NCBI RefSeq assembly: GCF_001949145.1
Contig: NW_019091427.1
Span: 615,729 to 675,728, forward strand
DNA: 60,000 nt
Direction of reading: 5' to 3'
From: Acanthaster planci
Taxonomy: Eukaryota; Echinodermata; Asteroidea; Valvatida; Acanthasteridae
The position numbers and the translations under genes are program-made. Every line of letters starts with the position of its first letter. Position 1 is the first letter of the stretch. Shown in pieces: positions 1 through 13,931 of the stretch. The notes below the pieces were generated by a model, which was not told where the DNA came from, did not search any database, and saw nothing but the letters and a program-made list of their open reading frames with translations.

Positions 1-824
1 TACCGGTACATTGAAAGACGCTCCTGCTTTGAACACTATACCAAAAGAAATGAATTGGAGAAAATGTATCATAAAATATAAATTATTTCGTATGGATTGG
101 AAAAAGCTCGGTGCGGCTCACTATGTTTAATACTTGAACTTTCACATTTTTTATTTGGCTCAGCAATTTTAAACAAAACAATGAATAAAGTTAATTTGTC
201 CAACTGTCATAAACAGGATGTCAACTTAGCTTACGGTATCCACAAACATCAGCTTGCAGAGGAATTTGAAAATGTATATGACTTGCACATTTAAAACAAT
301 CTAAAAGTTATGTGCGAGTTAAAAATTACAGGTAAGTATTCGTGTTCAATTACTGTACAAACGATAAATATATCTCTGTACTATACTGTTGATGCACTAT
401 GCAAATCTGTGTAGTGTGTTACTATGGAATTTTTGAAATAAAATTAAATTATGCGTCACTGTTTTGTTCATGAAGAATCAGAAAATGGCTGAAAGGTTAC
501 CCAAAGTTGAAAAAGCTTTCCAGTCAACTGAAGGGGAACCCTAATTACATTCTGGCTAAAAATAGACATCCAATAAACCGACCTAATCAGTCAAGTTATT
601 ACATCTACTGCAAGTAATGTACATCAAGAGGACTATTTCCATTTGCATAATGTTCTTCAATGATTATGTAGAGCGTGTAACCCTATTTTATTGAACACTG
701 TACTTTCCCTTTTATTTTTTGTTCTCATTGAATTAAATTCAACTTCAATTCAGTGCACTTTCGACTCCCTTAATTTCTATTCCTACAGTTATTAAAACAC
801 TTGTGATTTACATGTAATAGAGGG

Positions 825-934
825 TTTGCATGGCTGCCATCTTGCAGGGCAGTGTTTTTTATCCACAGAATATGCACAAGGGAGATTTCCCTGTGGAACA
901 AAACAACTGCCCTGCAAGATGGCTACCATGCAAG
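825..934. repeat. Foldback (MITE-like) hairpin
   Basis: Two arms of about 33 bases at 825-858 and 901-934 are imperfect reverse complements. Both contain GCCATCTTGCAGGGCAGT or its complement. They surround a roughly 40-base loop that itself has partial dyad symmetry. No coding capacity. Probably a small non-autonomous transposon. Confidence 0.7.
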
Positions 935-1124
935 TGACACCTACTGTATTCCAAACAACTGGTGTCGGGCATTAATTTCACCATGCACGCTGACCTAACC
1001 AATTGGAAACTTCCTTGGAAAGTTCAACACTTCCTCTTGTGTGAAATGCCGTTTGAAGAAAGATATGGAGAAGAAAGCAACAGAGGGGGGAAAAAAAATC
1101 CCTAACCCAATCACTTGCCATAAT

Positions 1125-1145
1125 TGAGTTCTCCCGGAGAACTCA
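1125..1145. repeat. Short palindrome
   Basis: The segment GAGTTCTCCCGGAGAACTC is a nearly perfect palindrome with 9-base arms. It could form a small cruciform or hairpin. Function unknown. Confidence 0.6.
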
Positions 1146-4100
1146 GCGGTGTTATGGTGTGAAGCGGGTCAGAGATATTTGGGTCACTGCACGTCCTAAA
1201 TGTGAAGCACACAATCACTTAAACTGGATGACTGTAACAAGGGAAGAACTGCAGAACCATTAGGCCTGAAATGAAGAAAGCAGCGAGGCGATACCCCCAA
1301 GACTGACTGGGGGAGGGGGGCTGTCCCCTGGGATACTGGTAAGAGGGACCATTTGAATGGGTAGCGAAGGATAGCCCATCTGCATAAATACAAGAGGCAC
1401 ATTGCACAGAGGCCCGAGATTGTTGCGACTTGACAGGCGACATTTTCAGGACCTGTTTGAAGGTTGTGGGTAGAACTGCAGACTTTCTCAGTTCACCAGC
1501 TCCTACTGCTAAATGCTCAGGTCTGCCATGTTGCCATGTTGTCTGCCACTTGGTGTGAGATGAGGCCACAATGCTAATACAAGGCAAAGAAATCTGCACA
1601 ATTTTTTTTTTAATCCTGCAATTTTGAATGAAGAGTTCAGCTGCGTCTCCATAAGTATGATTTCTGGTCTGTTTCACACCCGCATCCAGTCGCCTTCTTA
1701 ATGCAAAGAAGCCATTTTCAAAGTGCATTGTGGGAAACGATTGACATCTACTAAGTATGTGCAGACGCACTCCTCTTTTATAGGCTCAGTGGTTTTCATT
1801 TTTTTTACATAAGCAACTGAAGTCCGAATTTTTGGATTGTGAATGGAAATTCACTGAATTTACTCACTGAATTCAGTGCTTTATGTCAACAACAAAGAGT
1901 GGATTAATCGAGGATAACATGCACAATATGATGGCCTTGATATCCAAAGTGTCTTTTAAAGCCAAGTCATCTAATGCCCGTGGCACTCTGCATCACACAT
2001 CAAATGTGATTTCAATCCAAATCAAATGATCCATAAACCCAACAAATTGCTGATATAAACATGCACATGTATGTAGTCCACAGAGCGATTACACAGCCAG
2101 GTAACGTCACATCCCTACAAATTCAGATTTTGGGATGATGTATGGCATTCCAAAGGCTCCGGGCAATCACAGCCAAGATCAAAAGCTAGTCACCGCTGGG
2201 GGGGGGTCGCAATCAGGGAGGTCAGGAATGCCCGTCCAAATGTATGTCCCCTGCTACTCCGAGGACGGAGGGGGAAAGAAAGGAAAAAAAACAACTAGTC
2301 ATGATAAGAACGAGTCAGAAAGAATGCCCTGTGGTTAAACGGCATTGGTGATGAAGATGATGATGGTATGATGATGCAGCATGTAGAGTAACTCAAGGAG
2401 CGAGCGGGACACACAGCTCATTGATCATCTCGACAGAGTAGAGCATAAAGATGAGCGTCATCCAGCCCATTCCTGACCTCCATCCCTCCCTCTTCCCTGA
2501 AGGCTGACTTGAGACCACCGGAGCACACATACATGTACATCTTGGTGGAAGACAATGGAACTGGGGGGGGGAGACCAGACCGAAATTCTCTGCTGCACAG
2601 CACCGTCCCATGACATCTAAATAAAACATGTGGATAGGCAGTGGGGAGGGCATCCGTGGCATGCTGGGCAGGGGTAGCAAACAAGAGCCTGAAAGACCGG
2701 TCGCTGAAACTGAGATCCAAAGGAACAAGCTAACAAGAATTGCAATTCGAAGACAAAGATCAATCAAAGACGTTTCCAAAAATGGTGGTCTCAATGTATT
2801 GGTTTTCAAAGAGTTAATACCTTCTTTAAAAAAAAAAGCATCAACATCCCTATACCGTTTTCGACTTAAATTCAGGGTCACCAGAAAGCAATGATCGTTT
2901 TGCATTTTTCCTTGTCATTAACACAACCACCTCAAGCTGATCCCAAACTTGGAGTTTTTGTGGAAAGGAGGACAAAAGGCTGTGGTAGGGAGAGAATAAA
3001 TCACAGTGATTAACAAACTCAATCCAAGCCCAAGACCCAGAGACTTGAGGGGAAAGAAGGAAACCAAGCCGTTCCTCTAGTTCTATTCAATATATTTATA
3101 TCTATTCAATATTTTTATTCTTTTATTCCAACTAAAAAGCTAGATATATGATGACAATTTCTAGCACAGGGTTTGGATTGTTTTGCTGCTTTTTTGGGGG
3201 GGATCCTCCTTCTTAACCTGTAAAGAAATCAAATGAGCAAATTAATGTCAGATGGAGGTTATTTCCAGTTATCTGTGTCTACATATATTTGCCATTTCCA
3301 CTTTGACCAGAAGTGGGTACGTGCACCGACGCACCGGTGCACAACAGTGCAATTCATATTTACAGCAAGTAAAAAAATGCTTTTAAATTGATAGCAAGGA
3401 ACCCATTTCAGGTCAAAAAGTGGGATTGGAGGGGCAGGCACTTGTATAAACAATGGTAGGCCGGCAGTCTGCAAATTCTAGGCAAGTGTGACCTCCTGTG
3501 ACAAAAAAATGTACATGTAATTATGTACCTGTGAGAACTTCAAGATTTGTCTTAAGTTGTCCTGGTGTTGACATTCAAACAACTGTTTTGGTTTTAGATT
3601 CATTTTGCACACTGATATCCTTCCAACAAAGGACATGGATTGAAGATGGAGGCAGGTTGAACCAAGAAATTATCCTACTCCTGGAAAAGTAAGCTTCTTC
3701 ACCTCTTTACCCTTTGATCTGAAAACCTTCAAGATTCAAATAAAAGACTACGCCATAAACCACTGAAACTGGACCTTATTACATGTAAGTGTCCGGTAAT
3801 ATTGATTTGTTTATATGCAGTCCCTAACCCATCAAAATACGACAGAATAAGACAGTGGATCTTCATGGATTTTGAGAATTTTGGTTTAACCTTGATCCTT
3901 TTTATTAGAATGGAAACTTTAACTGAACCAGAGCCAATATGCTGAAAAAACATGGCAAATATTTTTCCATCTGCTTGAAGCAGCTGCCCAAAAAATACGG
4001 CCCCTATCACAACATCATCATGTTTTCACAATATTTGACTCAAGGCAGGGCAAGTGGTGGGACCAGACGGCAGAGAAGATATGATTTACAGGTTATTGTT

Positions 4101-6942
4101 GCTGCCGTACAAATCTTCGCCCCTCCCCTGGCACAGCTTCCGACATTCGCAATCTGCAGACGCAAATGTCAACAACCATGCTGAGCTACGGAAGATATAC
4201 AGGGAGAATATACTCTACATGTCAGCAAGAATGGTGATATTGGACATTTTTATGAAATTGCCAAAAGGATGTGAAGCAAAAAGTCTCCTCTTATAAATAT
4301 TTACGAGAGACGCATAGGCCTAACACTTGTGACTGAGGTATTTTGCTCAGGCGACTACTAAAGGTTGTCTAAACATTCAAAACCTCGTTATTTATATTCA
4401 AATATACAATGGATAACAAACACTTGTTTTTCTGCAAAACCGTTCCGATATATGTTATACAGAGAGGTGAATATACACGTACACCTACATGTACATGTAC
4501 TTTCAACATTGGAGCAGTGTACCGGGTACATGTATGCTGAACATACCCGTGCTGTGGTCAAGCGTTCCAATAGAGAAATGTCAGCTTTTTCAATATATTT
4601 GGAGCACAAGTACACTGTACTCCATGCAGTGAATATCTTGCTTGCCATAATCTCCTGCAGCCAATATTGTCAACCTGTGCGCACACTGCATAGATCTACG
4701 CACTAAACACAGTGTGTCCCCGTAACACGCTTCAGGGCCTGTGCATTGTCAGCTCTGATTGATTTGATGTCCGCATACACGGGCGGCATGTGAGTACACA
4801 CACACGAACCTGTGTATGCGTACCTCAATCTACGGAGGGAAATCACGGAGGAGAGAAATACATCCTTCCGCTCGTAATTATGAACAATGCTCAGGCATTA
4901 GTAATTATAACCCTGGTATTGTTGCTGCATAATGTACACACAAAATGTACACAGCAAGTCTTAAGACTAGCAAAACATGGAGAGATTTATGCAGGCATGT
5001 GACGAAGTGGAAAATGCACTGAACGGCATGAAGTAGATTTACCGGTACCTTCAGCAAGCTGCTGCTAACTGCATCTATGGCCAGCTCATCTTACCATCCA
5101 ATCAATAGAAATTTCACACAAAATGACCGGAAACTCCCCCCCCCTATGGGAAGGAACAGAAGCACCACAGACTCAATCTTCAAGCCTGTGCCCATCAGGT
5201 ATGGCCGTGTTTCATGACAAAGGACTGTAAAAACTGTTCAACAACATAGAACGAATGTGAATGAAATTGTTCCGTTTTCTTCGTGCAATCTTCGAAAAGC
5301 TCAGTGCTTCGCGCCTCATCATGTCTGGAGGGTGAATGGGGACAACATAGAGAGATACACGCACACCTGACACGCTGCCCCTCTTGGAAGTAATGTAACA
5401 AGGTGCGGCGATAAAATTTCTCGTCGGGTCCACTACAGCGGTAATCCGATGCCTCTCCATTTCACATACACACACACCTCGTTCGATGGGGGCTCCAATA
5501 CGTCATGAATGTCGAGCAGCCAGCTTTGAGTAATGCCATGGCAGCTGGGTGTTGACTACCGGTAAAAGGAGAGGAGGGCAGAAACAGTGCTGCATATTCT
5601 TAAAATTTCATAATCAATCTAGAATCAGGTTAGTTGGATGTATCCCGCTTTTCAGCCTGAGGGTTTGTGAAACTTGAAACTTTAATGCCCGCTCAGACAG
5701 CTCAAAAGGTTTAAACTCAAGAACAAACAGCAAATTATTTTGCAACTCAGGTTAGCTCTGAATAGGCTGCAAGAAGTAAAATCACGAATTTATAAAACTG
5801 GAAGTTGGGCTGAACTGTGACTCAACCAAGTCCATGGGTGAGGTGGGGTGTGTATCTTTCTACACAGTCTCCTCCGTCCAAGCATGATTGCAGAAGTGGA
5901 TGCACATGTAGTGTGCCGGGGATTCAGCCAGAACTCTGGAGGATATGTGAGGCTCTTTTTTGAAACCAGGGCCCACCTGCATGAAACTCCTCAGTAAAAC
6001 AAACTGATGTGCCCAGCTGAAAAATTTGTCATGAGCATTACACAGAGCAATGCACAATATTATGACTTTAATTAATACGTCTTTCTCTCTTTTTTGCAAT
6101 TTTTCTATGAATTTCTAAGAATTTGGCCCCTGATTTACGGTCACTTATGTCTCTCTGGTTACTTGCAAAATACTGTTGACCGATTGTTTTTCTTCAACTT
6201 CTACCTAATTTTCACGTCTTGTTATCCCACTTTGGCTGAAAATCTTGGTTGTTTTCAGAGAGAGAAACTTGCAAAAATCTTCCAGTGCCAATTTTTCTGC
6301 CCCCCCAAACAACACTGAGTACAGTATACAAGTAAATGTTCTTTTTGATGGGAAGCTAATAAGTAAATTACCCCTAACAGCAAGACATGGGTATGGATTT
6401 CCAACCACAGATTTGGAGAAAGAGATCCTTCTCAAAAAAAGGACTGCAAGTCATTTAGCTGGAAACTGGATACTGTGTGCATTGGACATTTCGCTCATGG
6501 CCCCCCACTTTGTGAACTGGGAACACGATTACTGGCTGCCACTTAAAAGCCTGGTTTAATCAATCAACCATTTCCTTACTATGTAAATGAAAAGTGCACG
6601 ACTAAAAAGACCTAGATTTTCCGCTAGGAGTTTGATCCATTGGTTTATTTGCAATTCACATGAAACACAATGTCTCGTAACAGCAGCAAGATGGTTTTTC
6701 ATATTAAATTGAGATTTTAATTCCAACTCTCCATTGTACGTTTGCTCTGAATGTTCCTGAATCTAGCAAAATTCTCAGTCTCTGGCACATGATACATGTA
6801 ACCCATATCCCATTCTTTAGCCCCATGTTAAGTTCAAGTGGCTAGACACCATTCTTTACAGGTTCTATCCAATATCAAAAATGCTGTGAAAAATACAGGT
6901 GCAGGGATTTTGATGAACTTGATGAAGTTTGAGTAAAACGCT

Positions 6943-7002
6943 TGCGGTTACACCATGGATCAATCTCTTTCTTGAGTATGTGTGGTTCTGAGAAGAACTG
7001 GG
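6943..7002 (+). repeat. Half copy of the foldback family seen at 45208-45350
   Basis: About 60 bases, including GGTTACACCATGG, CAATCTCTTT and TGTGTGGTTCT in the same order and spacing, match the left arm of the hairpin at 45208-45350. The matching right arm is not present here. This suggests a dispersed repeat family with a truncated or half-length member. Confidence 0.5.
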
Positions 7003-8848
7003 GAATAACTCCGGCGTTTTACTCATATAGTTCTTTGACCATGAAAACCTTCAAGTCTTATTTAAGGAAGTTTGGGTCGTCACAGTATTTCAGAGCTATT
7101 CTCCATTTTCATCAACCTAATTCCCTTGAGTATAATCCTGTGGCCTGCATAATCACTGCAAAAACAGGATCAAGCCATTATTCGGTCAAGAGGATAACGC
7201 AACCGGCGCCCTCCAGAAATAAAGTCCAAGAGATGGCACCAGCTGAAAAACCACTTTTCATTATTGCGTCGAATTAGACTGTGCCGACATGTTTCGTAAG
7301 AACAAAGTTCAGGAAAATCTCAAAGACTCTGTCAAAGGGGTAGGAGGAGAAGGAGATGAACAAAAATAATACTAAATCGGATCTCAACTAGAACTTGAGG
7401 CCGTCAACACGCTTTGGCCTGATTAATACTGCCCCCGTGGCCTATGTCTGTCCTTGCCCTCGTGACAATCGGCTTTGAAGGTGGCTCCACTTTTACTGCA
7501 AAGGGATTAGTGACTGCTCCCGGAACTGCTCTTTGGTGAGAGGTTCTTTATTAGATACATGTAGTATTGGAACAAATGGGAAAGAATTGTTTGGTTTTAA
7601 TTCTGGAGAGAAGTTGGTGCCTCAGTCTGCCCAATTTATCAGATGGCTACGGGAAAAATGTTTGATGAACCAGTTTCTCTCAAGGCTAGATCATCAAGAA
7701 TAACCTCTGGAGTCTCATCGTCACCACTTTCCCAAATTTATAGAATACATGAATGCCAGGAGATACAAAATGTTCTCTACACTCTACTGCTTGACTCCAC
7801 ATTCACCGCTGGTAAAACAAACCGCCTTCAAGACCTCAGCAACTTCAGCATTACCTTTCACAACCCAAAAAAACCTCTGACCTTATGGCACCTCTGAAAG
7901 ATCCTTCTCCATCACAGCATCCCTGCCATTTGCACAGTCCACCAGCTGACCATCCATCCACCCACCCTTCCCCCCCCCCGCTTTGCATTATATGCACAAC
8001 TTGTCGCAGTGCATGTTTTCACAATACTTGACCTGCTTATAACAACAGATATATGGATGGCCGATCCCGCAGACTCTGATGCTACATGGTACTGAAAGTG
8101 GGGCATCAACGTCAAACGGCAAATAATCAATTTACTGCTTTAATACTTGCAAGGGCTCGGTGAAAGGGGGGGAGGTTGGAAATCGATGGCAGGTCGGTTT
8201 GTTCAACCTTACAGCCTGGTACATATCGGGCACTGGCACTGGGAATGCTGTGCGGTAAGTCCAACCTGCTTGATTTAAATGCACCGTCCTTCAAGTGATC
8301 CCCCGTGAATCATGTTTCCTCCATACTGGCATTTGGAAAAAGAACTGCAAACAACCAATTTTAAACAACGCATCGTAAGTAACGAAACAATCCGTTTCAA
8401 TCTTTTTGTTTTGAAAGAAACTGTTTGTGCCTGAAAATGTTTGGTATTTTATTTATATGATTCTGAATGACACCTGCCTGAGTATATTTTCTTTTTTAAA
8501 TGGCTTAGAATCATGTGTTTTAAGTTTTAGTTTTCCTTTGTCCATCATACATGTAACATTACACATTGTACATGTCTGTTGGACATGTTGGAAAGATGCC
8601 AAATGCTGATATCACATACAAGATACCTCGTCATTTTATACACATTGCCCCCAATCAAGACACTCGTAGACCAACATACAATGTACATAAATTTCCCCAT
8701 TCTTAAAATGACCTGCCTTGATCAGCTCCAAATGCACAAGAGCCGGAAAAAAAATTCTTGTTTAGCATTTGTTATTTCTATGGAAATATGAAAAGACGTG
8801 GGATTTTGCAGAAATGTCATGGTTTTTCAATTTGATGCATCTTTACTT

Positions 8849-9345
8849 NNNNNNNNNNNNNNNNNNNNNNNNNNNNNNNNNNNNNNNNNNNNNNNNNNNN
8901 NNNNNNNNNNNNNNNNNNNNNNNNNNNNNNNNNNNNNNNNNNNNNNNNNNNNNNNNNNNNNNNNNNNNNNNNNNNNNNNNNNNNNNNNNNNNNNNNNNNN
9001 NNNNNNNNNNNNNNNNNNNNNNNNNNNNNNNNNNNNNNNNNNNNNNNNNNNNNNNNNNNNNNNNNNNNNNNNNNNNNNNNNNNNNNNNNNNNNNNNNNNN
9101 NNNNNNNNNNNNNNNNNNNNNNNNNNNNNNNNNNNNNNNNNNNNNNNNNNNNNNNNNNNNNNNNNNNNNNNNNNNNNNNNNNNNNNNNNNNNNNNNNNNN
9201 NNNNNNNNNNNNNNNNNNNNNNNNNNNNNNNNNNNNNNNNNNNNNNNNNNNNNNNNNNNNNNNNNNNNNNNNNNNNNNNNNNNNNNNNNNNNNNNNNNNN
9301 NNNNNNNNNNNNNNNNNNNNNNNNNNNNNNNNNNNNNNNNNNNNN
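8849..9345. other. Assembly gap (497 N)
   Basis: A run of undetermined bases. Any open frames crossing it are meaningless. Confidence 0.99.
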
Positions 9346-10358
9346 CCCCAACGCAAAAAAAAAATACATCTTGAAAACCCTGAAATTACTAATCTAAAAT
9401 CACTTATACCTAAAACACTGTACATTTGGGGAGGTTAGGTTATTTGTAACCTTAATGCTCAAATATTTCAATGACAACATGTGTCTACAAACTAATTATC
9501 AAGGAATTTTTGGACATCTACCAAGGCAGCAAAGTGGGTGGACACATCTCTTTAAAAACTGTGAGCCACTTACATGTACAGCGGAAATCCCCAAGAAACC
9601 GGGCTGTTCAATCGGCTCGGCCGAATGATGAGAGGGAGCGCATTTGCCTGCGTCCCGACAAAATGCGACAAATTAGGTTGGTTTTGACAAATTGCTTCAT
9701 TTCCTTGTTACAGCAAGGCACTCTGAGCGAAGGGGGGGGGAGTGTGGTGAGTCCATTCCCAGTAGCATCTGCCTCCGTTCTGTGCACCCGTAGTGTTGCG
9801 CGCAACGTGCCGCGTAGGGGCCACAGAAATATTGAGGATATAAATTTCTTTCTTATGTTTGCTGCAAACAAACATGAGAGCAGGCGCATGTGGAATTTGC
9901 CGAGGTTGTTTATTAGTTGAGGAAATAGAGTGTAGCGGGCAAGGAATTGGAGGAACATGCACCGTAGAGTACAGGAAAGGTAGGCACTGTGATACATTTA
10001 TATAGGAAGTCAGTGCAAACTTTGTTGACGTTCATTATCATCTCGTTAATTTGACCTGGCCTTTGTAAATGACTCACAGACTCCCTACTTGTTCACAATA
10101 ATAAAAACATTTTTCTACGTTGGCACTTTTAAGTGAGTTTGAGCATTTTGAACACTTTGCTATTGGTACAAAATTGTCATATTGGCACTATTCAAAATGT
10201 TCGCTGTTAAAAGTGCTACGTGTTTGACAATTTATGCTGGTTCCAGACATTTATGTGGAATTTGTGACACACACAGTGCATATGTCATATATCCAGATGG
10301 GTGTACAAACTTTACATGCCTAGTGTGGAGTCTGTGGGCACATAATGCAGGGTGTGTG

Positions 10359-10400
10359 AACCTTGTGTGGACTATATGTAAGTGGGGTCCACACAAGGTT
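10359..10400. repeat. Perfect 14-bp stem hairpin
   Basis: AACCTTGTGTGGAC at 10359-10372 is exactly reverse complementary to 10387-10400, with a 14-base loop. Function unknown; it may be the remnant of a larger foldback element. Confidence 0.65.
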
Positions 10401-10427
10401 ACCCCTTTTAATAGGGGAAAAAGGCAG

Positions 10428-10555
10428 TTTGGGGGATAAGGGTTATCTGTATGAAAATGAAGAGGAACAGTCAAGGAAATCATCCATCAAAAATTAAGCT
10501 TAAAACAGTGTTCATGGTTCAAGAAAAACTAGGTATTTTCACCGAGTTTCCTTCC
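10428..10555 (+). repeat. Diverged dispersed repeat (relative at 58668-58810)
   Basis: The block around GAACAGTCAAGGAA, CATCCATCA and the GTTCAAGAAA motif recurs in the same order at 58668-58810. The copies are diverged and noncoding. Family identity unknown. Confidence 0.5.
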
Positions 10556-13028
10556 GATTTTTTCATTTAAATTGGATTTTTTATTTTTATGAAAATTGGA
10601 GACAAGTTGGCTCAATTATCTTTTCCAAAGCAAGCAAATCGGCTGTATGTGTATTGATTTTCTTCCATTTATCTCTTTTGCTACAAAATAAAACAAATTT
10701 GGATTTGAAACAAACAATTTAAATCAAGTACATGTAACTGACTTCATTCACAAACCACCTTGAATCCTGTCTAAACCCAGTGCAATGCATGCAGTATAGC
10801 ACCTACTGGTGCATGTACCTGCAGAGAAGACACTCCCGTTAGAGACAGGTACCCGTGCGGTACATGTGCCAAGGATAAAGTGCATACCAGGTTTAAACCA
10901 AACTCTAAGTTTTCCCAAAACTAGAGTTCATAAAAAATTTGTAATAGGGCACTTCTACGTGTCTCAAATAACTACTGAGTGATAAACATGCCATCAACCA
11001 CATGTTGTGCATGCATTTATTTTATATGCTATGCGTAGGTACATGTACAATATGTTGGTATTTTATCTTGCGCTAATATGTCCAGAAAGCAGTCTTGTTT
11101 TGTTCGTGATCCAGCTCCTTTTGTGATTAATGGAGCAATGACTTAGGCTTGATTTAAAACTCACTTTATTAAGGGCATGTTGTTACTGGTTTTAGTTTCA
11201 CTGCATAATGACCAACATTTCTAATTTCAATAAAATACATGTGTGCTTGTAGAGACAAAAGGTTGATGTACACTGACGTTTCACAATGTCAAACTCTGAA
11301 GTGGGCAATTTAAATGAAGTGAAATTAAATCATGATTATAAATCCTTCACATCAAATTCATTTACTGAATCCAAAGAGCTGATTTAAATTGAAACAAGTG
11401 GACAGAATTGAATATAAAATCCTGCCAACCCAGACTGTGTGTAACACGTGCACTCATACATTTTATCAATACTGGGAACTGAGAGGCTCACAGATGGGAT
11501 TTGCACATTTTAAAATGTGCAAAACCTGCACAAAGAAACCAATCAGTTGAACAGAGTTTAGAAATTAAAACATTCTTTGCCTTTTTTCAAAATATTTAAC
11601 AGAAAAAAAAATCGTTTGATTTAAACTGTGATTTCAATCAGCCAACCCTGGTGTCTTCATACATGGCATCCTGAGCCGTTCTGTGCTACTGTTCTAGCAG
11701 GCTAACAAATCCATTCTTGCACGATGTAACATAAACATTCCACCATTTTTCTCAAACACTTTCATTTAAGATTCAACCAAGCACCACAAGTGTTTGTCCA
11801 TATGTGTATCATTGCCAAAAACAGGTTCATGTCTTGTATTGTCCTATATTATAATATGTATGTCTGTCAATAGATTAGGGTACAAAAGCAAATCTATGCT
11901 TCACCCTTTACCTAAATGTTATTCTTTCACGTGTTAACGTGTAAATAAATACTGTTTTAAAGTTTCAATAAATGTTAATATGAAGTTCCAATTACAAATA
12001 TACGCTTTTCATTTTTTTTTTATTGAGAAGAGTCGCAATGCATGTAAATGCGCTTCACTTTAAAAAGCCTCATCTCGGCCAAAGTCGATGGTACCAGTAA
12101 TGAGGCACAAAACAGAAACAAATACTGTTGCAGCTAAATTATAATACCAAAGTCCAGTGTACCCAACCAACAGTTTAATATCAATCATATTGATCACAGG
12201 AGAGCCACATGTACAATATGTACATTGGAACTATCGGGTCAGGTCCAAACTTGGGGTTTAAAGGCACTCTTCAATTTCTCTTCCATCAGAAAGTTGGTCA
12301 GCAACGAGAAAGGTGGTAAAAACAACAACTGCCAGTTTTATCTTTTTCAACAAACGATCTATTGCATGGCAGAAGTCGCTCCATGCCTCCAAATTTACAA
12401 AATGCCAAAGCCATTTTCACTGTTAAAGATGTCATACTCTGCTGCAAATTTTACTGAGTAAATTCTGATCAGCTTCATTTCATTGCTAGCAATTCACGAA
12501 TACCGTAATATTTCATCCAAAAATTACATTGAGCAGATGATTCAGTCATTTCTAAGGAGTTCAATGTAACATCAGCAAAGCAAACATTGCTCAAGAGGCC
12601 GGTGATAAGGTACATAGTGGAAGCCACGAACTGAAATAGAAAAAGATGTCCACTTGGACTTCAATTAGTAATGTGATACATGTATGTAGGCCTAACCATA
12701 GGCAAGAGGCCTAGCAGTGAATATGTTTCAACAGTAATTAGTCATCAGTTAAAATGAATGATTTGCGTCGTTTGTTAATGTAATGAACCATCATCCCTAG
12801 CCACTGTGCATGTACTTGAAATCTAGTTGTGTCCGAGCTTCTGCGTGGCAGCCTGATGACCGCTGAATCAATACACAACCAAAATGTGAATGATATCTTA
12901 TCGTACCCAATGGTAAAAAAAAAAAATTATCACACAGTTTTTTGACTGCACACAAATTGCACTCTTATCACTTGCTTGTTTGGTATTACCGGTACAACGG
13001 CAAATTGGAGACATTCTGCAGAGACTCT

Positions 13029-13170
13029 GGGCCTGTTTGTTTCACATGGATCTGGATCTCAATAAGTGATCCAATGATGGTTTACTCTATCCATAAGGGG
13101 GGTTCTGGTGTCAGTGAACCAATGAGGGACCACTGATCAAGATTCGGATCCATGTGAAATAAGCTGGCCC
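13029..13170. repeat. Foldback MITE-like element, family B copy 1
   Basis: Terminal inverted repeats carry TTCACATGGATCTGGATCT-like sequence on the left and its near complement (GGATCCATGTGAA) on the right, around a centre with no coding potential. A second copy with the same arms lies at 52876-53016. Two independent copies make this a mobile family rather than a chance hairpin. Confidence 0.75.
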
Positions 13171-13931
13171 TAAAATACCCCACTCATGAAAGGTTGGCAA
13201 AACATCTTGTTCAGTATAAAGGTATATGCTAATAAAACTTTGTGAACAAAATGAGTCCAATTAAACAACTCCCCTAAAAAGAGAATGTGCCAGAATAGGT
13301 TCATCTGCACAAGAACAGGTTGCTTCCTCGCCATGTTGCATTTCTATTTTGGGGCAGTGTCAACCTGAGGTATTTCAAAGATTTCATCTCTCAGGAGATT
13401 ATACCTTGATACTCCCATGAAAAATGATCTCCGAGCAGAAAGGTGTTCTTTCCTGCTCAGGAAAGGGTACTTACTAACGTATGGGATAGATCATGGTATA
13501 CATCATAACTTAAGTTTTGGTTACTTAAACTTAGAGGAAAGAGTCCCACATACGGACACCTCTTGACACCCTTTGCACAAATCCTATGAGACTGATCTGA
13601 AAAATTGTGTTTTCTACAAAAGTATGTAAGTTAACGACTTGGTTTTTTCCCCATCTAAATTGAACTAAATTTCTGAACACGTTTTTGCTTTCTGATCGCT
13701 AATAGGTCACTACAGGGGATAATTACTGGCATTTGTATATGGGACTCTTTCCTGGAACTCTTCCCAACTTTGACTATCACTATTTCAGCAGATTAGAAGT
13801 AAAAAATGTAACAGGGAAAGAACCAATTTAGAAAAAACTGAAAATCTTTTGTGCACATTTTCTGTCCTAAAAAACACAAAATCAAAACAAACCCCAAAAT
13901 TTGTAAGTAGGGGGGAAGCGTCTGTGCTTAC

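Larger units (their letters stand above)
9346..13028. other. AT-rich noncoding stretch, no gene recognised
   Basis: No exon with both good splice sites and a recognisable protein segment was found. The GC-richer patch at 9560-9960 has open frames on both strands (149 and 129 aa) that resemble no known family. The stretch contains a short perfect hairpin at 10359-10400 and a diverged repeat at 10428-10555. Confidence 0.6.
1..13931 (-). other. Large first intron of the GABBR1-like gene (inferred, partial)
   Basis: This stretch lies downstream, on the minus strand, of the GABBR exon donor at 13931 and runs to the window edge. No second exon was recognised: I looked for the MPGCSS-type segment that follows in GABA-B receptors and did not see it. 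The longest open frames (183 aa at 1219-1770 minus; 170 aa at 2393-2905 minus; 104 aa at 6245-6559 plus) resemble no family I know. The stretch holds a foldback at 825-934, a half foldback near 6943-7002, an N gap at 8849-9345 and another foldback at 13029-13170. Otherwise it is AT-rich noncoding sequence. A further gene inside the intron cannot be excluded. Confidence 0.5.

Noticed and set aside
1219-1770. 183-aa open frame on the minus strand
   Set aside because: Composition looks random, there are no recognisable domains, and it overlaps another frame on the same strand. Probably chance.
7912-8130. Possible GABBR1 exon 2 on the minus strand (MPHF..VASES)
   Set aside because: No match to the expected MPGCSS segment, and no suitable phase-0 acceptor.
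8769-9425. Open frames of about 200 aa in several frames
   Set aside because: They exist only because the N gap contains no stop codons.
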